A stretch of 64,000 nucleotides of DNA from Oceanospirillum sp048268485 (GTDB taxonomy: Bacteria; Pseudomonadota; Gammaproteobacteria; Pseudomonadales; Halomonadaceae), in contig JBLWVL010000017.1 in assembly GCA_048268485.1 (NCBI GenBank), positions 1 through 64,000 on the forward strand, given 5' to 3'. Shown in pieces: positions 53,312 through 61,998 of this stretch (position 1 is its first letter; every line of letters begins with the position of its first letter). The notes beneath the pieces are model-generated. The model saw nothing but the letters and a program-made list of their open reading frames with translations. It was not told the origin of the DNA and did not search any database. A program made the position numbers and the translations under genes.

Positions 53312-54094
53312 CTATCGGGGTGATGGTTGCTCGCCGTCCCTCAAAGTAAGTACTTCATAACCATCTGCCGTTACTGCAATCGTATGCTCCCATTGGGCAG
53401 AGAGTTTTTTGTCTGCCGTGACCACCGTCCAGCCATCACGTTTAGTCTTAATTTTTGCCTTACCCTGATTGATCATAGGCTCTATGGTGAAAGTCATCCC
53501 CTCTTTCAGAGTCAGGCCTTTACCCGGTGTGCCGTAGTGGAGTACTTCTGGTTCTTCGTGCATCTCACGGCCGATACCGTGACCGCAATAGTCACGCACA
53601 ACAGAGTAGCCATTTGCTTTGGCGAAGCGCTCAATCGCCGCCCCCACATCACCCAGAGTTGCACCGGGCTTAACCTGATGAATGCCCTGCCACATCGCCT
53701 CATAGGTTTTTTCCACCAGCTTTTTCGCCAGCGGTGTCACAAATCCAATGCAGAACATCTTGCTGGAATCGGTAATAAATCCGCCCTTCTCCAGAGTAAT
53801 ATCCACATTGACGATATCACCGGATTTCAGCACCTTATGATCTGATGGAATACCGTGGCAGACCACTTCATTGACAGAGGTATTCAGTGAGTACTGATAA
53901 CCATACTGACCTTTGCTGGCAGGGCGGGCTTTCAGCTCATCCACGATATAGTGCTCCACCCAGTCGTTGATCTGCATGGTGGTCACACCCTCTTTCACCT
54001 GAGTATCCAGGTAGGCAAAAACCTGAGCCAAGAGGCGGCCAGACTCACGCATCAGCGCCAGCTCTTCCGGAGATTTCAGGCTGATCTTACTCAT
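53312..54094 (-). CDS. map: Type I methionine aminopeptidase, ParD-linked copy
   Basis: A 260-residue M24 metallopeptidase that removes N-terminal methionine. Metal ligands are all present: VDITLEKGG, ITDSSKMF, the His of GHGIGREMHEEP, IEPM and WEHTIAV. The start is ATG 54094, because a longer frame would run through the upstream gene. It overlaps the ParD-like gene by 8 bases, with AGGAGG inside that gene, so translation is coupled. It is not next to rpsB or glnD, the usual place of the housekeeping map, so this may be a second copy. Confidence 0.93.
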   Translation of the reverse strand: MSKISLKSPEELALMRESGRLLAQVFAYLDTQVKEGVTTMQINDWVEHYIVDELKARPASKGQYGYQYSLNTSVNEVVCHGIPSDHKVLKSGDIVNVDITLEKGGFITDSSKMFCIGFVTPLAKKLVEKTYEAMWQGIHQVKPGATLGDVGAAIERFAKANGYSVVRDYCGHGIGREMHEEPEVLHYGTPGKGLTLKEGMTFTIEPMINQGKAKIKTKRDGWTVVTADKKLSAQWEHTIAVTADGYEVLTLRDGEQPSPR

Positions 54095-54332
54095 AGGTTT
54101 TAGCCTCCTCTGCAGCGGCTTTACTCCCACCAGACTCAGAACTTAAACCACTCAGCTCAGCCTGTTTCATCTGCTCCCGCATCAATTCGGTAAAGGTAAG
54201 CGTTGGGTTCATCTCCGCCAACATACCCACCTTAATCCAAAACTCCGCCTGAGCATTAATTGAGCGCACCATAGCACTGCTCGCCTTGCGCACTTCGTCG
54301 TGCAGCTCATCACTGATTTTTACGATACCCAC
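54087..54332 (-). CDS. ParD-like protein coupled to map
   Basis: An 81-residue protein of the ParD_like family: an N-terminal ribbon-helix-helix-like segment (VKISDELHDEVRKASSAMVRSINAQAEFWIKVGMLAEMNP) and a low-complexity acidic tail. ParD proteins are antitoxins, but no ParE toxin gene is present; the partner is map instead. The start is GTG 54332 with GGAG 6 bases upstream. A palindrome upstream may be its operator. Confidence 0.82.
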   Translation of the reverse strand: MGIVKISDELHDEVRKASSAMVRSINAQAEFWIKVGMLAEMNPTLTFTELMREQMKQAELSGLSSESGGSKAAAEEAKTYE

Positions 54333-54390
54333 TGATTACTCCAGGCCGTTTGAGACCAAACAAAGACAAAATTCAAATTAAATACACAAC

Positions 54391-54407
54391 ATATACATAT
54401 CGTATAT
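54391..54407 (-). promoter_or_regulatory. Palindrome upstream of the ParD-like gene
   Basis: ATATAC-N5-GTATAT, about 59 bases before the GTG start, in a very AT-rich promoter region. A possible operator for the ribbon-helix-helix protein. Confidence 0.4.
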
Positions 54408-54429
54408 AAATCATAATATACCACTCAGG

Positions 54430-54464
54430 AAAAAGCCTGAAAAAAATGAATCAGCACAGGCTTT
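54430..54464 (-). terminator. Hairpin in the ParD-like gene upstream region
   Basis: AAAGCCTG (54432-54439) pairs with CAGGCTTT (54457-54464), 17-base loop, with T5 on the minus strand. It lies 66 bases after the GFA gene stop and probably ends that gene's transcript. Confidence 0.5.
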
Positions 54465-54529
54465 AAACATTTCGGGTGACGGGTATTAATGCTCCAGAGT
54501 AACCAGACTCAGGAGTGCAACTCAGGTAC

Positions 54530-54934
54530 TCACTCCGGATATCCCTGAAACCGATGCACCTGATCCAGGTCTTTTTCCCAGTCGGCTTTACTGGCGATAA
54601 ACAGATGGGCCGTGGGCTTAATGGTTACCGGCGTGTCCATGCTACCGGCAGGCACCATCACCAGTTTACCGTCACCTAAACTTGTGGGCACAGGAGAACC
54701 ACAGATGCTGCAAAAGCTGCGACCATGACGGGTTTCCGGCAGATTATAGAAAGTGACCTTGTCCTGCCCCTTTAGCCATGTCAGCTGGGCATCTTTGCTG
54801 AACAGATTAGCCGCATGGGCGCTACCTGTATCTTTCTGACAGTAACTGCAATGGCAGAGAAAAAAGTTATGAAAGTCACCGTCCAGCTGATATTTTACCG
54901 AACCACAAAGGCAGGAGCCTGAATGCTGTGTCAT
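54530..54934 (-). CDS. GFA / CENP-V domain protein
   Basis: A 134-residue zinc protein of the GFA (glutathione-dependent formaldehyde-activating) family. Zinc-binding cysteines appear as SGSCLCGSVKY, LCHCSYCQKDTGSAHAANLF and FCSICGSPVP. The specific substrate is unknown; few family members have been tested. The start is ATG 54934, 8 bases after AAGGA; an ATG two codons earlier is too close. Stand-alone. Confidence 0.88.
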   Translation of the reverse strand: MTQHSGSCLCGSVKYQLDGDFHNFFLCHCSYCQKDTGSAHAANLFSKDAQLTWLKGQDKVTFYNLPETRHGRSFCSICGSPVPTSLGDGKLVMVPAGSMDTPVTIKPTAHLFIASKADWEKDLDQVHRFQGYPE

Positions 54935-55047
54935 CGCCATTTTCCTTTTTATAGTCTTGGAATCGATAGTATTGGGGGCAATATGGACTTCCACACTAGC
55001 CCTCCCATAGGTTTTTCGTCAATATCCATTACCCGTGACCACTGGTG

Positions 55048-55962
55048 CTATGACAGAAGATCAAGGGCGACAATAAAATCGATAAAAGCACGCATTTTTC
55101 CCGGCATAAAGCGCATAGGCAAATACTGCATATAAACACCCCCCTGAAAATCACTGTGCAGAGTCCAATCCGGTAGCACCTCCACAACTTCCCTCTCCGA
55201 AAGTGCGTTTCGCACGACAAAATCCGGGAAAATACCGATACCAAGACCGTCCTTTACCGCCAGCAGGCGCATCTCAGAATGGTTATTCAGATAACGGCCA
55301 TCAACGGAGATCTTCTCTTTACGCTTCTCCCGAGTCAGTAACCAGTGATTATCCCGCTCAAACAGCCCCAAAGGAATACAATCATGGACCATCAGATCCG
55401 CCGGCTGTCGCGGCTCGCCACGGTTTTTCAGATATTCAGGGCTGGCACAAAGCACTGAACGCACCTGCCCTATTTCTTTACTCACCAGATGTTCATGGGG
55501 TTCTGCCGCCACCACAAAAACGATATCCACATCGTGGTAACCAGGGTCAAGCCTCTGGTCCGTCACCTGTACATGCAGCGAAATCGCCGGATGCTGCTGC
55601 ATAAAGACCCGAAGATAGGGTTCCAGCACCTGTCGGGCAAAGGCCTTAGGCGCAGCAATACGTAAGCGCCCACGTACCTCGGTCGCCTCGCTCTCTGTAG
55701 CCGATACCGCTTCACGGGCGCTATCGAGCATATTCCGGCACTGTCCATACACTTCACGGCCGAGCTGAGTGGTAGTTTGCCGGCGTGTCGTACGCTCAAT
55801 AAGTACAGCAGACAAGGCCGTTTCCAAGCGGGAAACCTGACGGCTGACCCCCGAGGGGGTAATGCCCAATTTTTCAGCCGCTCGGGTAAAGCTTCCTGTT
55901 TCAACCACAGCAACAAAGGCCGCCATGTCCGGCAACAGAGGAATCAGTTTATTTGTGTCCAT
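55048..55962 (-). CDS. LysR-family regulator divergent from an EamA transporter
   Basis: A 304-residue LysR-type regulator with N-terminal helix-turn-helix (AFVAVVETGSFTRAAEKLGITPSGVSRQVSRLETALSAVLIERTTRR) and a LysR substrate domain of the CrgA-like type (RGRLRIAAPKAFARQVLEPYLRVFM). Divergent from the EamA gene with 164 bases between them, containing two 11-base direct repeats. Likely regulator of that exporter. Confidence 0.92.
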   Translation of the reverse strand: MDTNKLIPLLPDMAAFVAVVETGSFTRAAEKLGITPSGVSRQVSRLETALSAVLIERTTRRQTTTQLGREVYGQCRNMLDSAREAVSATESEATEVRGRLRIAAPKAFARQVLEPYLRVFMQQHPAISLHVQVTDQRLDPGYHDVDIVFVVAAEPHEHLVSKEIGQVRSVLCASPEYLKNRGEPRQPADLMVHDCIPLGLFERDNHWLLTREKRKEKISVDGRYLNNHSEMRLLAVKDGLGIGIFPDFVVRNALSEREVVEVLPDWTLHSDFQGGVYMQYLPMRFMPGKMRAFIDFIVALDLLS

Positions 55963-56056
55963 GAGTCACAAGTCTTTTGAATTATCAGGTAATTATCACG
56001 CGATGAGTTTGAAGTTAGCATGCGCTGCCATAAACAAACAGCGCTGTTTACCATGC

Positions 56057-56089
56057 CTGGCTGCAAATACAGAAACATCTGGCTGCAAA
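56057..56089. repeat. Two direct repeats CTGGCTGCAAA in a divergent promoter region
   Basis: Exact copies at 56057-56067 and 56079-56089, spaced 22 bases start to start, about two helical turns. They lie 38 bases before the EamA start. Tandem activator sites are plausible. Confidence 0.6.
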
Positions 56090-56126
56090 CCATAAAACCT
56101 CAGCACTTACTGGAAACAAACTCCTT

Positions 56127-57080
56127 ATGCAAACTGAAAGCTCTCGCTTAACCTTAGGACTTCGACTGAATCGTCAAGGTCTGGCCCTGAATCCAAGTCG
56201 TTTGCCGGTTCCTGAGTTTTCACTGCTCTTGGTGGCTTTTTTTTGGGGAACCAGCTATGGCGTCACTAAAGAAGCCCTGGCCTTCACCAGCGCCCTGGCC
56301 TTTATTGCCATCCGATTCGGCCTGACCTCGGTGATGCTGTTACCGATGTTTCTCCGGGAGATGTATCAGGGCAAAACAGGAGACTTCCATCGGGCTATAC
56401 CTACCGGTCTGATTTTACTGGCAATCTTTCTGGCGGAGACCTACGGTATCTTTCATACCAGTGCTTCCCGGGCTGCATTTCTGATCAGCCTTTGTATCCT
56501 GATAACCCCTTTTATTGAGGCCATCGTTAAACACCAACGCCCTGAACCTCTGATTCTGGCCTGTGCTCTACTATCACTCTTTGGAGTGTATCTGCTGACA
56601 CAAACCGGCCATAGGACAGCTGCCGATAACGGGTTCAGCTTAAATCAGGGCGATCTTTTGATTCTTCTGGCCGCGCTTTTACGTGCCATTATGGTAGTGA
56701 CTACAGAGCGTTTATCAAAAAACAGCACCCTATCAGCCATCAGCATCACCAGCATTCAATCCAATGTAGTGACAGCCGGTGCCCTGATCATCTTTGCTTT
56801 CAGCGACTATCCGATCGCTCAGCTGATCCCTCAATCAGGGGAATTCTGGCTGGCAGCCTTTTACCTGGCTTTCTTCTGTACTCTGTTTGCCCTGTTTGCC
56901 CAGAACTACGGTGTGCGTCACACCAGTTCATCCCGGGTCGCACTACTGACCGGTTCAGAACCCGCTTTCGGTGCACTGTTCGCTATCATCTGGCTCGGCG
57001 AAAGCCTGAATAGTATCCAGATGATTGGTGGCGGGTTGATTCTTCTGGCCAGTTATCTGGCCAGTCGCCAACAGCAGTAA
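56127..57080 (+). CDS. EamA/DMT-family inner-membrane exporter
   Basis: A 317-residue drug/metabolite transporter with ten membrane segments in two EamA repeats (about 30-160 and 175-315). Typical features are FFWGTSYGVTKEAL, SRAAFLISLCILITPFIEAI and, in the second repeat, VRHTSSSRVALLTGSEPAFGALFAIIWLGE. Substrates of the family range from amino acids to metabolites; not predictable here. ATG at 56127. Terminator downstream. Confidence 0.9.
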   Translation: MQTESSRLTLGLRLNRQGLALNPSRLPVPEFSLLLVAFFWGTSYGVTKEALAFTSALAFIAIRFGLTSVMLLPMFLREMYQGKTGDFHRAIPTGLILLAIFLAETYGIFHTSASRAAFLISLCILITPFIEAIVKHQRPEPLILACALLSLFGVYLLTQTGHRTAADNGFSLNQGDLLILLAALLRAIMVVTTERLSKNSTLSAISITSIQSNVVTAGALIIFAFSDYPIAQLIPQSGEFWLAAFYLAFFCTLFALFAQNYGVRHTSSSRVALLTGSEPAFGALFAIIWLGESLNSIQMIGGGLILLASYLASRQQQ

Positions 57081-57113
57081 AGGTCGGTTGGTAGAAGAAA
57101 GGTCAGGCAATAA

Positions 57114-57138
57114 AAAGACCGGCTCAGAACCGGTCTTT
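57114..57138 (+). terminator. Bidirectional terminator EamA / Tll0287-like gene
   Basis: A 9-bp perfect stem (57114-57122 with 57130-57138), 7-base loop, A-run before and T-rich after, between convergent genes. Confidence 0.8.
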
Positions 57139-57184
57139 CTTCTGATCAACAAGCAACATCTGCTTGCTGGATATGTCAGGAAAT

Positions 57185-57763
57185 TTAAAGCTGTTTTTCC
57201 AGAGAAAAAGCCCCCCGCAAATCACCAGCTTTAAAGCCCGTTGCATTATCATGGGGATAGAGTGCCTGCAGGCGCTCACCGACTTCAGGCTTAAGATTGC
57301 TACCATGGCAAGCCAGACACTGCTCAGCCACAGGAATCGCTTTCATCAGGCGCATCTTTTTATCGCCATTGTCGCCTGTTATCACTTCCGCGTATGCCAG
57401 CTTTTTAAGATCTGCGCCCTGCTCGGCCTGAGTGGCAAACTGCTCAAGTACTTGTCGCTCCCAGGCATCCGGAGCATTCTGCGGATTACGCAACTTAAGG
57501 CTGGTACGGCTGATCTGCCATCCCTTCATTCCGGAAACATCATCCGTGATCGGCAGTGCCTTGGTATTGCAAACCTGAATAGCCGCGGGCAAACCGCCCT
57601 GCTCTGCCGCTGCTTTCAGTTCTCCCATCAGATTTTTCCCCAGCGTCTGAATCACGTTTTTAGCTTCAGTCTTCAGCTGCTCAGGGCTCTGAGCTTCAGC
57701 CTGTGCCATCAGAGGGCTACATAAAACCACGACCATTGCCGGAATTGTGAGGGATTTTTTCAT
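57185..57763 (-). CDS. Periplasmic Tll0287-like (DUF3365) haem protein
   Basis: A 192-residue exported protein: signal peptide (to about AQAEA, residue 24), a helical DUF3365/Tll0287-like sensor-type domain (ELKAAAEQGGLPAAIQVCNTKALPI...WQISRTSLKLRNPQNAPDAWE), and a single c-type haem motif CLACH. It probably acts in periplasmic redox sensing or electron transfer. ATG at 57763. Single gene, with no kinase attached. Confidence 0.88.
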   Translation of the reverse strand: MKKSLTIPAMVVVLCSPLMAQAEAQSPEQLKTEAKNVIQTLGKNLMGELKAAAEQGGLPAAIQVCNTKALPITDDVSGMKGWQISRTSLKLRNPQNAPDAWERQVLEQFATQAEQGADLKKLAYAEVITGDNGDKKMRLMKAIPVAEQCLACHGSNLKPEVGERLQALYPHDNATGFKAGDLRGAFSLEKQL

Positions 57764-58011
57764 CAGTTCACTCCTGCAGTATGTTGGCAGTTATGAAAAC
57801 CGGACAACACAACACAAATTGATATAAGGATATTCTTTTAAGTCATAAGAGTTTACACGAAGAAGACCCGCAGCTAAATAAGAAGATTCTAAAATTGTGT
57901 TTTTTTTTGCAGAAAAAGTGTCAGATCGATTAACACCCAAGACAGAAAGCATCTCCAGACGCATAGCCTGGGGGAAATAGCAGACCATTATCTCCCCGGG
58001 GTGATCGTGAG

Positions 58012-58245
58012 TTATTTCCAGCCCTGTCTCCAGCGACTGATATCTTTCAGATCCCGCCAGTTGATCGGGTAAAGTTTGTGAGAGATCACCGCCTCCAGTT
58101 CGCAATAGGTCACGACACCCTCTTCATCGAACTCAACTTCCGTCACAAGAAAATGCTTTTCCCGATCCATTGGCTCTACAGCTGTCCATTTACTCTGCAG
58201 CAACTTTCGGGGATTAATCTGATTCTTTGGTGTGGTGTAAGTCAT
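58012..58245 (-). CDS. TIGR02450 family Trp-rich small protein
   Basis: A 77-residue protein with the family pattern INPRKLLQSKWTAVEPMDREKHFLVTEVEFDEEGVVTYCELEAVISHKLYPINWRDLKD. Function unknown. It starts 11 bases after the lipocalin stop on the same strand with AGGAGG upstream, so both are probably co-transcribed. Cytoplasmic. Confidence 0.85.
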   Translation of the reverse strand: MTYTTPKNQINPRKLLQSKWTAVEPMDREKHFLVTEVEFDEEGVVTYCELEAVISHKLYPINWRDLKDISRWRQGWK

Positions 58246-58256
58246 ACAAAACCTCC

Positions 58257-58829
58257 TCAGTACGCAAGCGCACCAGGCGCACCGTCAGGTTTACTGGCAG
58301 CATTCTGATCCGGAAAAATCAGCCCGGAAGTATCAAAGCCCCGTTTTTCCGCCTCAGCGATAAAGTGCAGCCTCAGCTCATCAGAGACTTCAGGGGTGCG
58401 CGACAACAACCAGAGATAATCGGTATCCGGCCCAGAAATAAAAGCATATTGATAATTTTCTTTATCCAGCTCAAACACTATGTAAGAGCCGTAGAAGGGA
58501 CCAAAGAAGGAGACCTTAAGGTGAGCCTGGTCAGCCGCTCCGACAAAGTAAGCTTTGCCCTCGGCTTGCTGCCACTCCCCCTCTTTAGCATTGAACCCTT
58601 GATTAATCACACGAACACCACCGTCATCCCGCACAGAGTAGTGAGCAGTAATATGGCTCAGGCCACGTTCAAAGGAGTGGTCTAATCTCGCAATCTCATA
58701 CCACTCCCCTAAATAGTCTTTCAGCTTGAAACCGGATACAGGTGCGACTTTATCAGGTACTCCAGTGCAAGCCGTCAATGCTAAAGCACCCAGTAAAAAG
58801 CACGTTTTTAAAGCCGAAATTATTTTCAT
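58257..58829 (-). CDS. blc: Outer-membrane lipocalin Blc
   Basis: A 190-residue lipoprotein lipocalin. The lipobox LTAC gives Cys21, followed by Thr, so outer-membrane sorting is expected. The lipocalin motif LKDYLGEWYEIARLDHSFERGLSHITAHYSV is clear, with FFGPFYGSYIVFELD and the C-terminal LWLLSRTPEVSDE. Blc binds lysophospholipids in E. coli and is linked to envelope stress. ATG at 58829. Confidence 0.93.
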   Translation of the reverse strand: MKIISALKTCFLLGALALTACTGVPDKVAPVSGFKLKDYLGEWYEIARLDHSFERGLSHITAHYSVRDDGGVRVINQGFNAKEGEWQQAEGKAYFVGAADQAHLKVSFFGPFYGSYIVFELDKENYQYAFISGPDTDYLWLLSRTPEVSDELRLHFIAEAEKRGFDTSGLIFPDQNAASKPDGAPGALAY

Positions 58830-59018
58830 ATTCCGGAGCCCTCTTGCTTAAAATTTATCGGTTTCAAAGGGGGTTTACGTAATAAACGAACAACTGGATC
58901 TTCATTATGAAGTCAATTAATTTGTGACGGATTCAACAAAAATTAAATAATCACATAGGTATAATCAGCCACTGCCAGCAGGCTAAATTAATAAATTCAT
59001 GATCAAATGGACTCCCCC

Positions 59019-60323
59019 ATGATAATCAAAAAAATACTACTACCCGCAGTACTTATTATATTGTCGGGGCCTGCACTCTCCGAAGAGATATCCCTAACTG
59101 ACCCAAATAGCCCATACGCTGACAGAAGCTGTCCGCTAACCCATCAGATAGAACACAAAACATCTCTGCCAGCGGACTGCCGTTGCGGAACAAACCGGAG
59201 TAATACCGGTGGTATTCATGTTTGTCAGCGCCCCACAGAAGTGGCCAGAAATATGGGAGTAAACATTGGTGAAGGACCATCGTTTGCAAACTTCTATAAC
59301 TCGCAAATTACTGGTGGATTTATTGACTATGATAACAATGAGTTAATAGCATCCGTACAGTGGGACGCCGGTAAAGAGTCAAAAGGCTTAGTGGTCGCTT
59401 ACAATATGGATGACTGGTCGCGTCGCTTTATCAGCGGTGATGCTCAGGATGAATATGGTCACAAGGTCATCGCAGAAGGCCCCGCCTTCTTCGAGCTTAA
59501 AGATATAAAACCAGGCCCGGATGGCTTCTGGTATGGTTTCGGCTACGAGCAGGGTAAGTCAGGCGGTGGTGCCCGGGTTTTCAAAATCAACCCGGAAAAT
59601 GGTAATCGCTCTCTGATTTGGGAAGGGCGCAATGGTAAATACGGACAATGTCCTTCAGGTAGAAAAACAGTCCGCAGAGAAACCCAAAAATATGTTCAGT
59701 ACACCCAGGAAGGTTTCGCAGTTGACCCCAAAGATGGTTCATTCCTGATTGGGTTCAGCAATATAAAAATGGGAGGGGTTGGTATTGCCCGTATCAGTAG
59801 TGATGGGCAAAAATGTGATTTCTTAACACTTAGCGGCCCGCGTGATGATGGACTTAAGAAAGGCCGTGGCTTTGATATGCGCGGAACGATGATGGGCTAC
59901 ACCTTCCATGATGGAAAAGTTTATGCGCACTCTTCAGGTGAAAAGACATTTTATGAAATAAACCCTGAAACCGGTGACCGAAAAGCGATAACACGAAAAG
60001 GCCCTAAGCCACCGGCATGGCGTCATGTCGTATGGGATGATAAACGTGAAGTGTTTTGGATCTCTGGAAAAATGAACTCTGTTACCGTTACAGCCTATGA
60101 TCCGGCTAAGAATAAATATCTTCTTGCTCATAAGAGCTGTGGTGCAAAGTATGATTGGGACTGGTTCCCACTTTGTATGGGCGGCCCGATGAAAATTAAC
60201 TCTCTTAATTACGGCCCGATGTGGCTCAATAAAAATACAGGAAATCTTATATTCGGTCAGGACTTAATTGGTATTGTTGAGTTTGAACCTCATACCGGAA
60301 ACTCTATCAACAGAAGCTTCTGA
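59019..60323 (+). CDS. Secreted protein of unknown function, propeller-like
   Basis: A 434-residue exported protein (signal about 1-22, MIIKKILLPAVLIILSGPALS). An ATG four codons earlier (59007) is possible; neither start has a strong ribosome site. The mature part is rich in Gly, Asp and aromatic residues and has recurring strand motifs: FKINPENGNRSLIWEGRNGK, YEINPETGDRKAITRKGPK, and others like FAVDPKDGSFLIGFSNI, suggesting a beta-propeller. At least eight cysteines, three of them in CPLTH and CRCG near the N-terminus, imply disulfides. I do not recognise the family. Stand-alone gene with its own terminator. Confidence 0.75.
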   Translation: MIIKKILLPAVLIILSGPALSEEISLTDPNSPYADRSCPLTHQIEHKTSLPADCRCGTNRSNTGGIHVCQRPTEVARNMGVNIGEGPSFANFYNSQITGGFIDYDNNELIASVQWDAGKESKGLVVAYNMDDWSRRFISGDAQDEYGHKVIAEGPAFFELKDIKPGPDGFWYGFGYEQGKSGGGARVFKINPENGNRSLIWEGRNGKYGQCPSGRKTVRRETQKYVQYTQEGFAVDPKDGSFLIGFSNIKMGGVGIARISSDGQKCDFLTLSGPRDDGLKKGRGFDMRGTMMGYTFHDGKVYAHSSGEKTFYEINPETGDRKAITRKGPKPPAWRHVVWDDKREVFWISGKMNSVTVTAYDPAKNKYLLAHKSCGAKYDWDWFPLCMGGPMKINSLNYGPMWLNKNTGNLIFGQDLIGIVEFEPHTGNSINRSF

Positions 60324-60336
60324 TATACCTCCATAT

Positions 60337-60368
60337 AGTAACAAGCAGTATTCTGCTTGTTACTATTT
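60337..60368 (+). terminator. Terminator of the secreted protein gene
   Basis: A 12-bp perfect stem (60337-60348 with 60353-60364), loop TATT, followed by ATTT. Fourteen bases after the stop. Confidence 0.75.
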
Positions 60369-60528
60369 CATTCATTACAATTCATCTATTATACGGTACT
60401 AATCCGCTGATCGAGTTTCTCCTGCCATCCGACGGAGAGTCGCCAGACAACAGATAGCTCACAGTAAAAAACACTGAAGTGAACCGCAGAAAAACTACTG
60501 GTTCCGGCAAAGCAATCAAACTACTGCT

Positions 60529-60549
60529 AAAAGGTGGGCATTTCCCGCC
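60529..60549 (-). terminator. Possible terminator of the tpa operon
   Basis: GGTGGG (60533-60538) pairs with CCCGCC (60544-60549) with one G-T pair, and T4 follows on the minus strand. A second GC-rich stem (TCCCGG/CCGGGA) lies at about 60569-60591, nearer the stop. Confidence 0.4.
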
Positions 60550-60606
60550 ATTTTTCTATTTACGCCGATCCCGGTCGCAATCGGCCGGGAGCGGGTCTGT
60601 ACAGGG

Positions 60607-61983
60607 TTAAGCCACCACCGAACTGATAGCCTGATCCAGAGTGTTTACAATCTGATCGATCTGTTCAGCCGTGGCGGTCAGTGCAGGGCTGAAGTTGAGG
60701 ATATTGTTATACCTCTCAAAACTACGGTTGGTCCGCCCAATCAATACTCCCATTTCCTTACATCTACCGACAATTGCAATAGCAACTGATTCATCTACCG
60801 GTACCTTGCTGTCACGATCCTGTACCAGCTCAATACCGGCAAACAATCCCTTGCCGCGCACATCCCCGATAATCGGGTGTTTATCTTTGAGGGCCGCCAG
60901 GCGTGTTAGTAGGTAATCCCCCATTTGCTGAGAGTTCTGCACCAAATTCTCCTCTTCCAGAATTTTCATATTGGCCAACGCCGCAGCTGGACCCGCCAAA
61001 CAGCCACCAAATGTGGAGATATCACGAAAATAGCCCAGTGTATCTTCTGCGCTCTTTTCCTGAAGTAGCCCGTAAACCCGTTCTGTGGTCACCGTACATG
61101 AGATAGCGGCGTAACCAGAAGCCAACCCCTTCGCCATAGTGACAATATCCGGCTGGACGTCATAGTGCTGATAACCGAACCACTGGCCAGTACGACCGAC
61201 ACCGCAGACCACCTCATCCATAATCAGGAGGATATTGTAACGATCACAGATCTCACGCACCCGGGGCCAGTACCCGGCCGGGGGCGTGATCACCCCACCA
61301 CCGGCGGTAATAGGCTCCAGAATGATAGCTCCTACCGTGTCAGGCCCCTCCTGCAGAACCACCTCTTCAATGGCATCTGCTGCCCGCAGGCCATAGTCTT
61401 CAGCTTCCGGGTACTGATTGCGGTATTCACAACAGTGAGGCACTTCTACAAACCCTGGAGCGAAGGGCCCAAACTGAGCCCGGCGCTCTGCCTGTCCGGT
61501 AGCACTCAAAGCCGCCAGCGTAGTACCGTGGTAGTCCCGATCCCGGTACAGAATCTTGCTCTTCTTACCGCCATAATATTTATGGGCGATCTGGCGCACC
61601 ATCTTAAAGGCTTTTTCATTGGCTTCGGAGCCGGAGTTGGAATAGTACACCCGGTTCATCCCAGGCATCTTCTCCAACAGTTTCTTGGCGAAAGCTGCCG
61701 CCGGTGCACTAGCCATGGCACCGGCAAAGAAGTTCAACTGACTAAGCTGAGCCGCAACCGCATTGGCAATCTCCTGTCGGCCATAACCCACATTGGTCAC
61801 CCAAACGCCACCGGCGGAAGCATCCAGATATTCGTTACCCTCACTATCCCACAGGCGCAAACCTTCGCCACGGACAAACATAGGCAGACCTTTCTCAGCG
61901 GCACTATGTGGTGTCAAATGGTGCCAGACATGATTCCGGTCCAGCGTTTTCAGCATATCCAGCTCATTAACTTGATGATTCAT
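60607..61983 (-). CDS. tpa: Taurine-pyruvate aminotransferase Tpa
   Basis: A 458-residue class III PLP aminotransferase converting taurine and pyruvate to sulfoacetaldehyde and alanine. The N-terminus (LKTLDRNHVWHHLTPH), SAGGVWVTNVGYGRQEIANA, YYSNSGSEANEKAFKMVRQI and LYRDRDYHGTTLAALSATGQ agree with known Tpa sequences as I recall them. The PLP lysine is in TMAKGLASGYAAISCTV. The neighbours isfD and isfE confirm the pathway. ATG at 61983 with AGGA upstream, 15 bases after isfD. Confidence 0.9.
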   Translation of the reverse strand: MNHQVNELDMLKTLDRNHVWHHLTPHSAAEKGLPMFVRGEGLRLWDSEGNEYLDASAGGVWVTNVGYGRQEIANAVAAQLSQLNFFAGAMASAPAAAFAKKLLEKMPGMNRVYYSNSGSEANEKAFKMVRQIAHKYYGGKKSKILYRDRDYHGTTLAALSATGQAERRAQFGPFAPGFVEVPHCCEYRNQYPEAEDYGLRAADAIEEVVLQEGPDTVGAIILEPITAGGGVITPPAGYWPRVREICDRYNILLIMDEVVCGVGRTGQWFGYQHYDVQPDIVTMAKGLASGYAAISCTVTTERVYGLLQEKSAEDTLGYFRDISTFGGCLAGPAAALANMKILEEENLVQNSQQMGDYLLTRLAALKDKHPIIGDVRGKGLFAGIELVQDRDSKVPVDESVAIAIVGRCKEMGVLIGRTNRSFERYNNILNFSPALTATAEQIDQIVNTLDQAISSVVA

Positions 61984-61998
61984 AACAGAGTCCTGCCA

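Noticed and set aside
57791..58105. Minus-strand 104-codon frame between the Trp-rich gene and the haem protein
   Set aside because: Overlaps the recognised TIGR02450 gene in another frame and has no ribosome site or family; the 57764-58011 gap appears non-coding.
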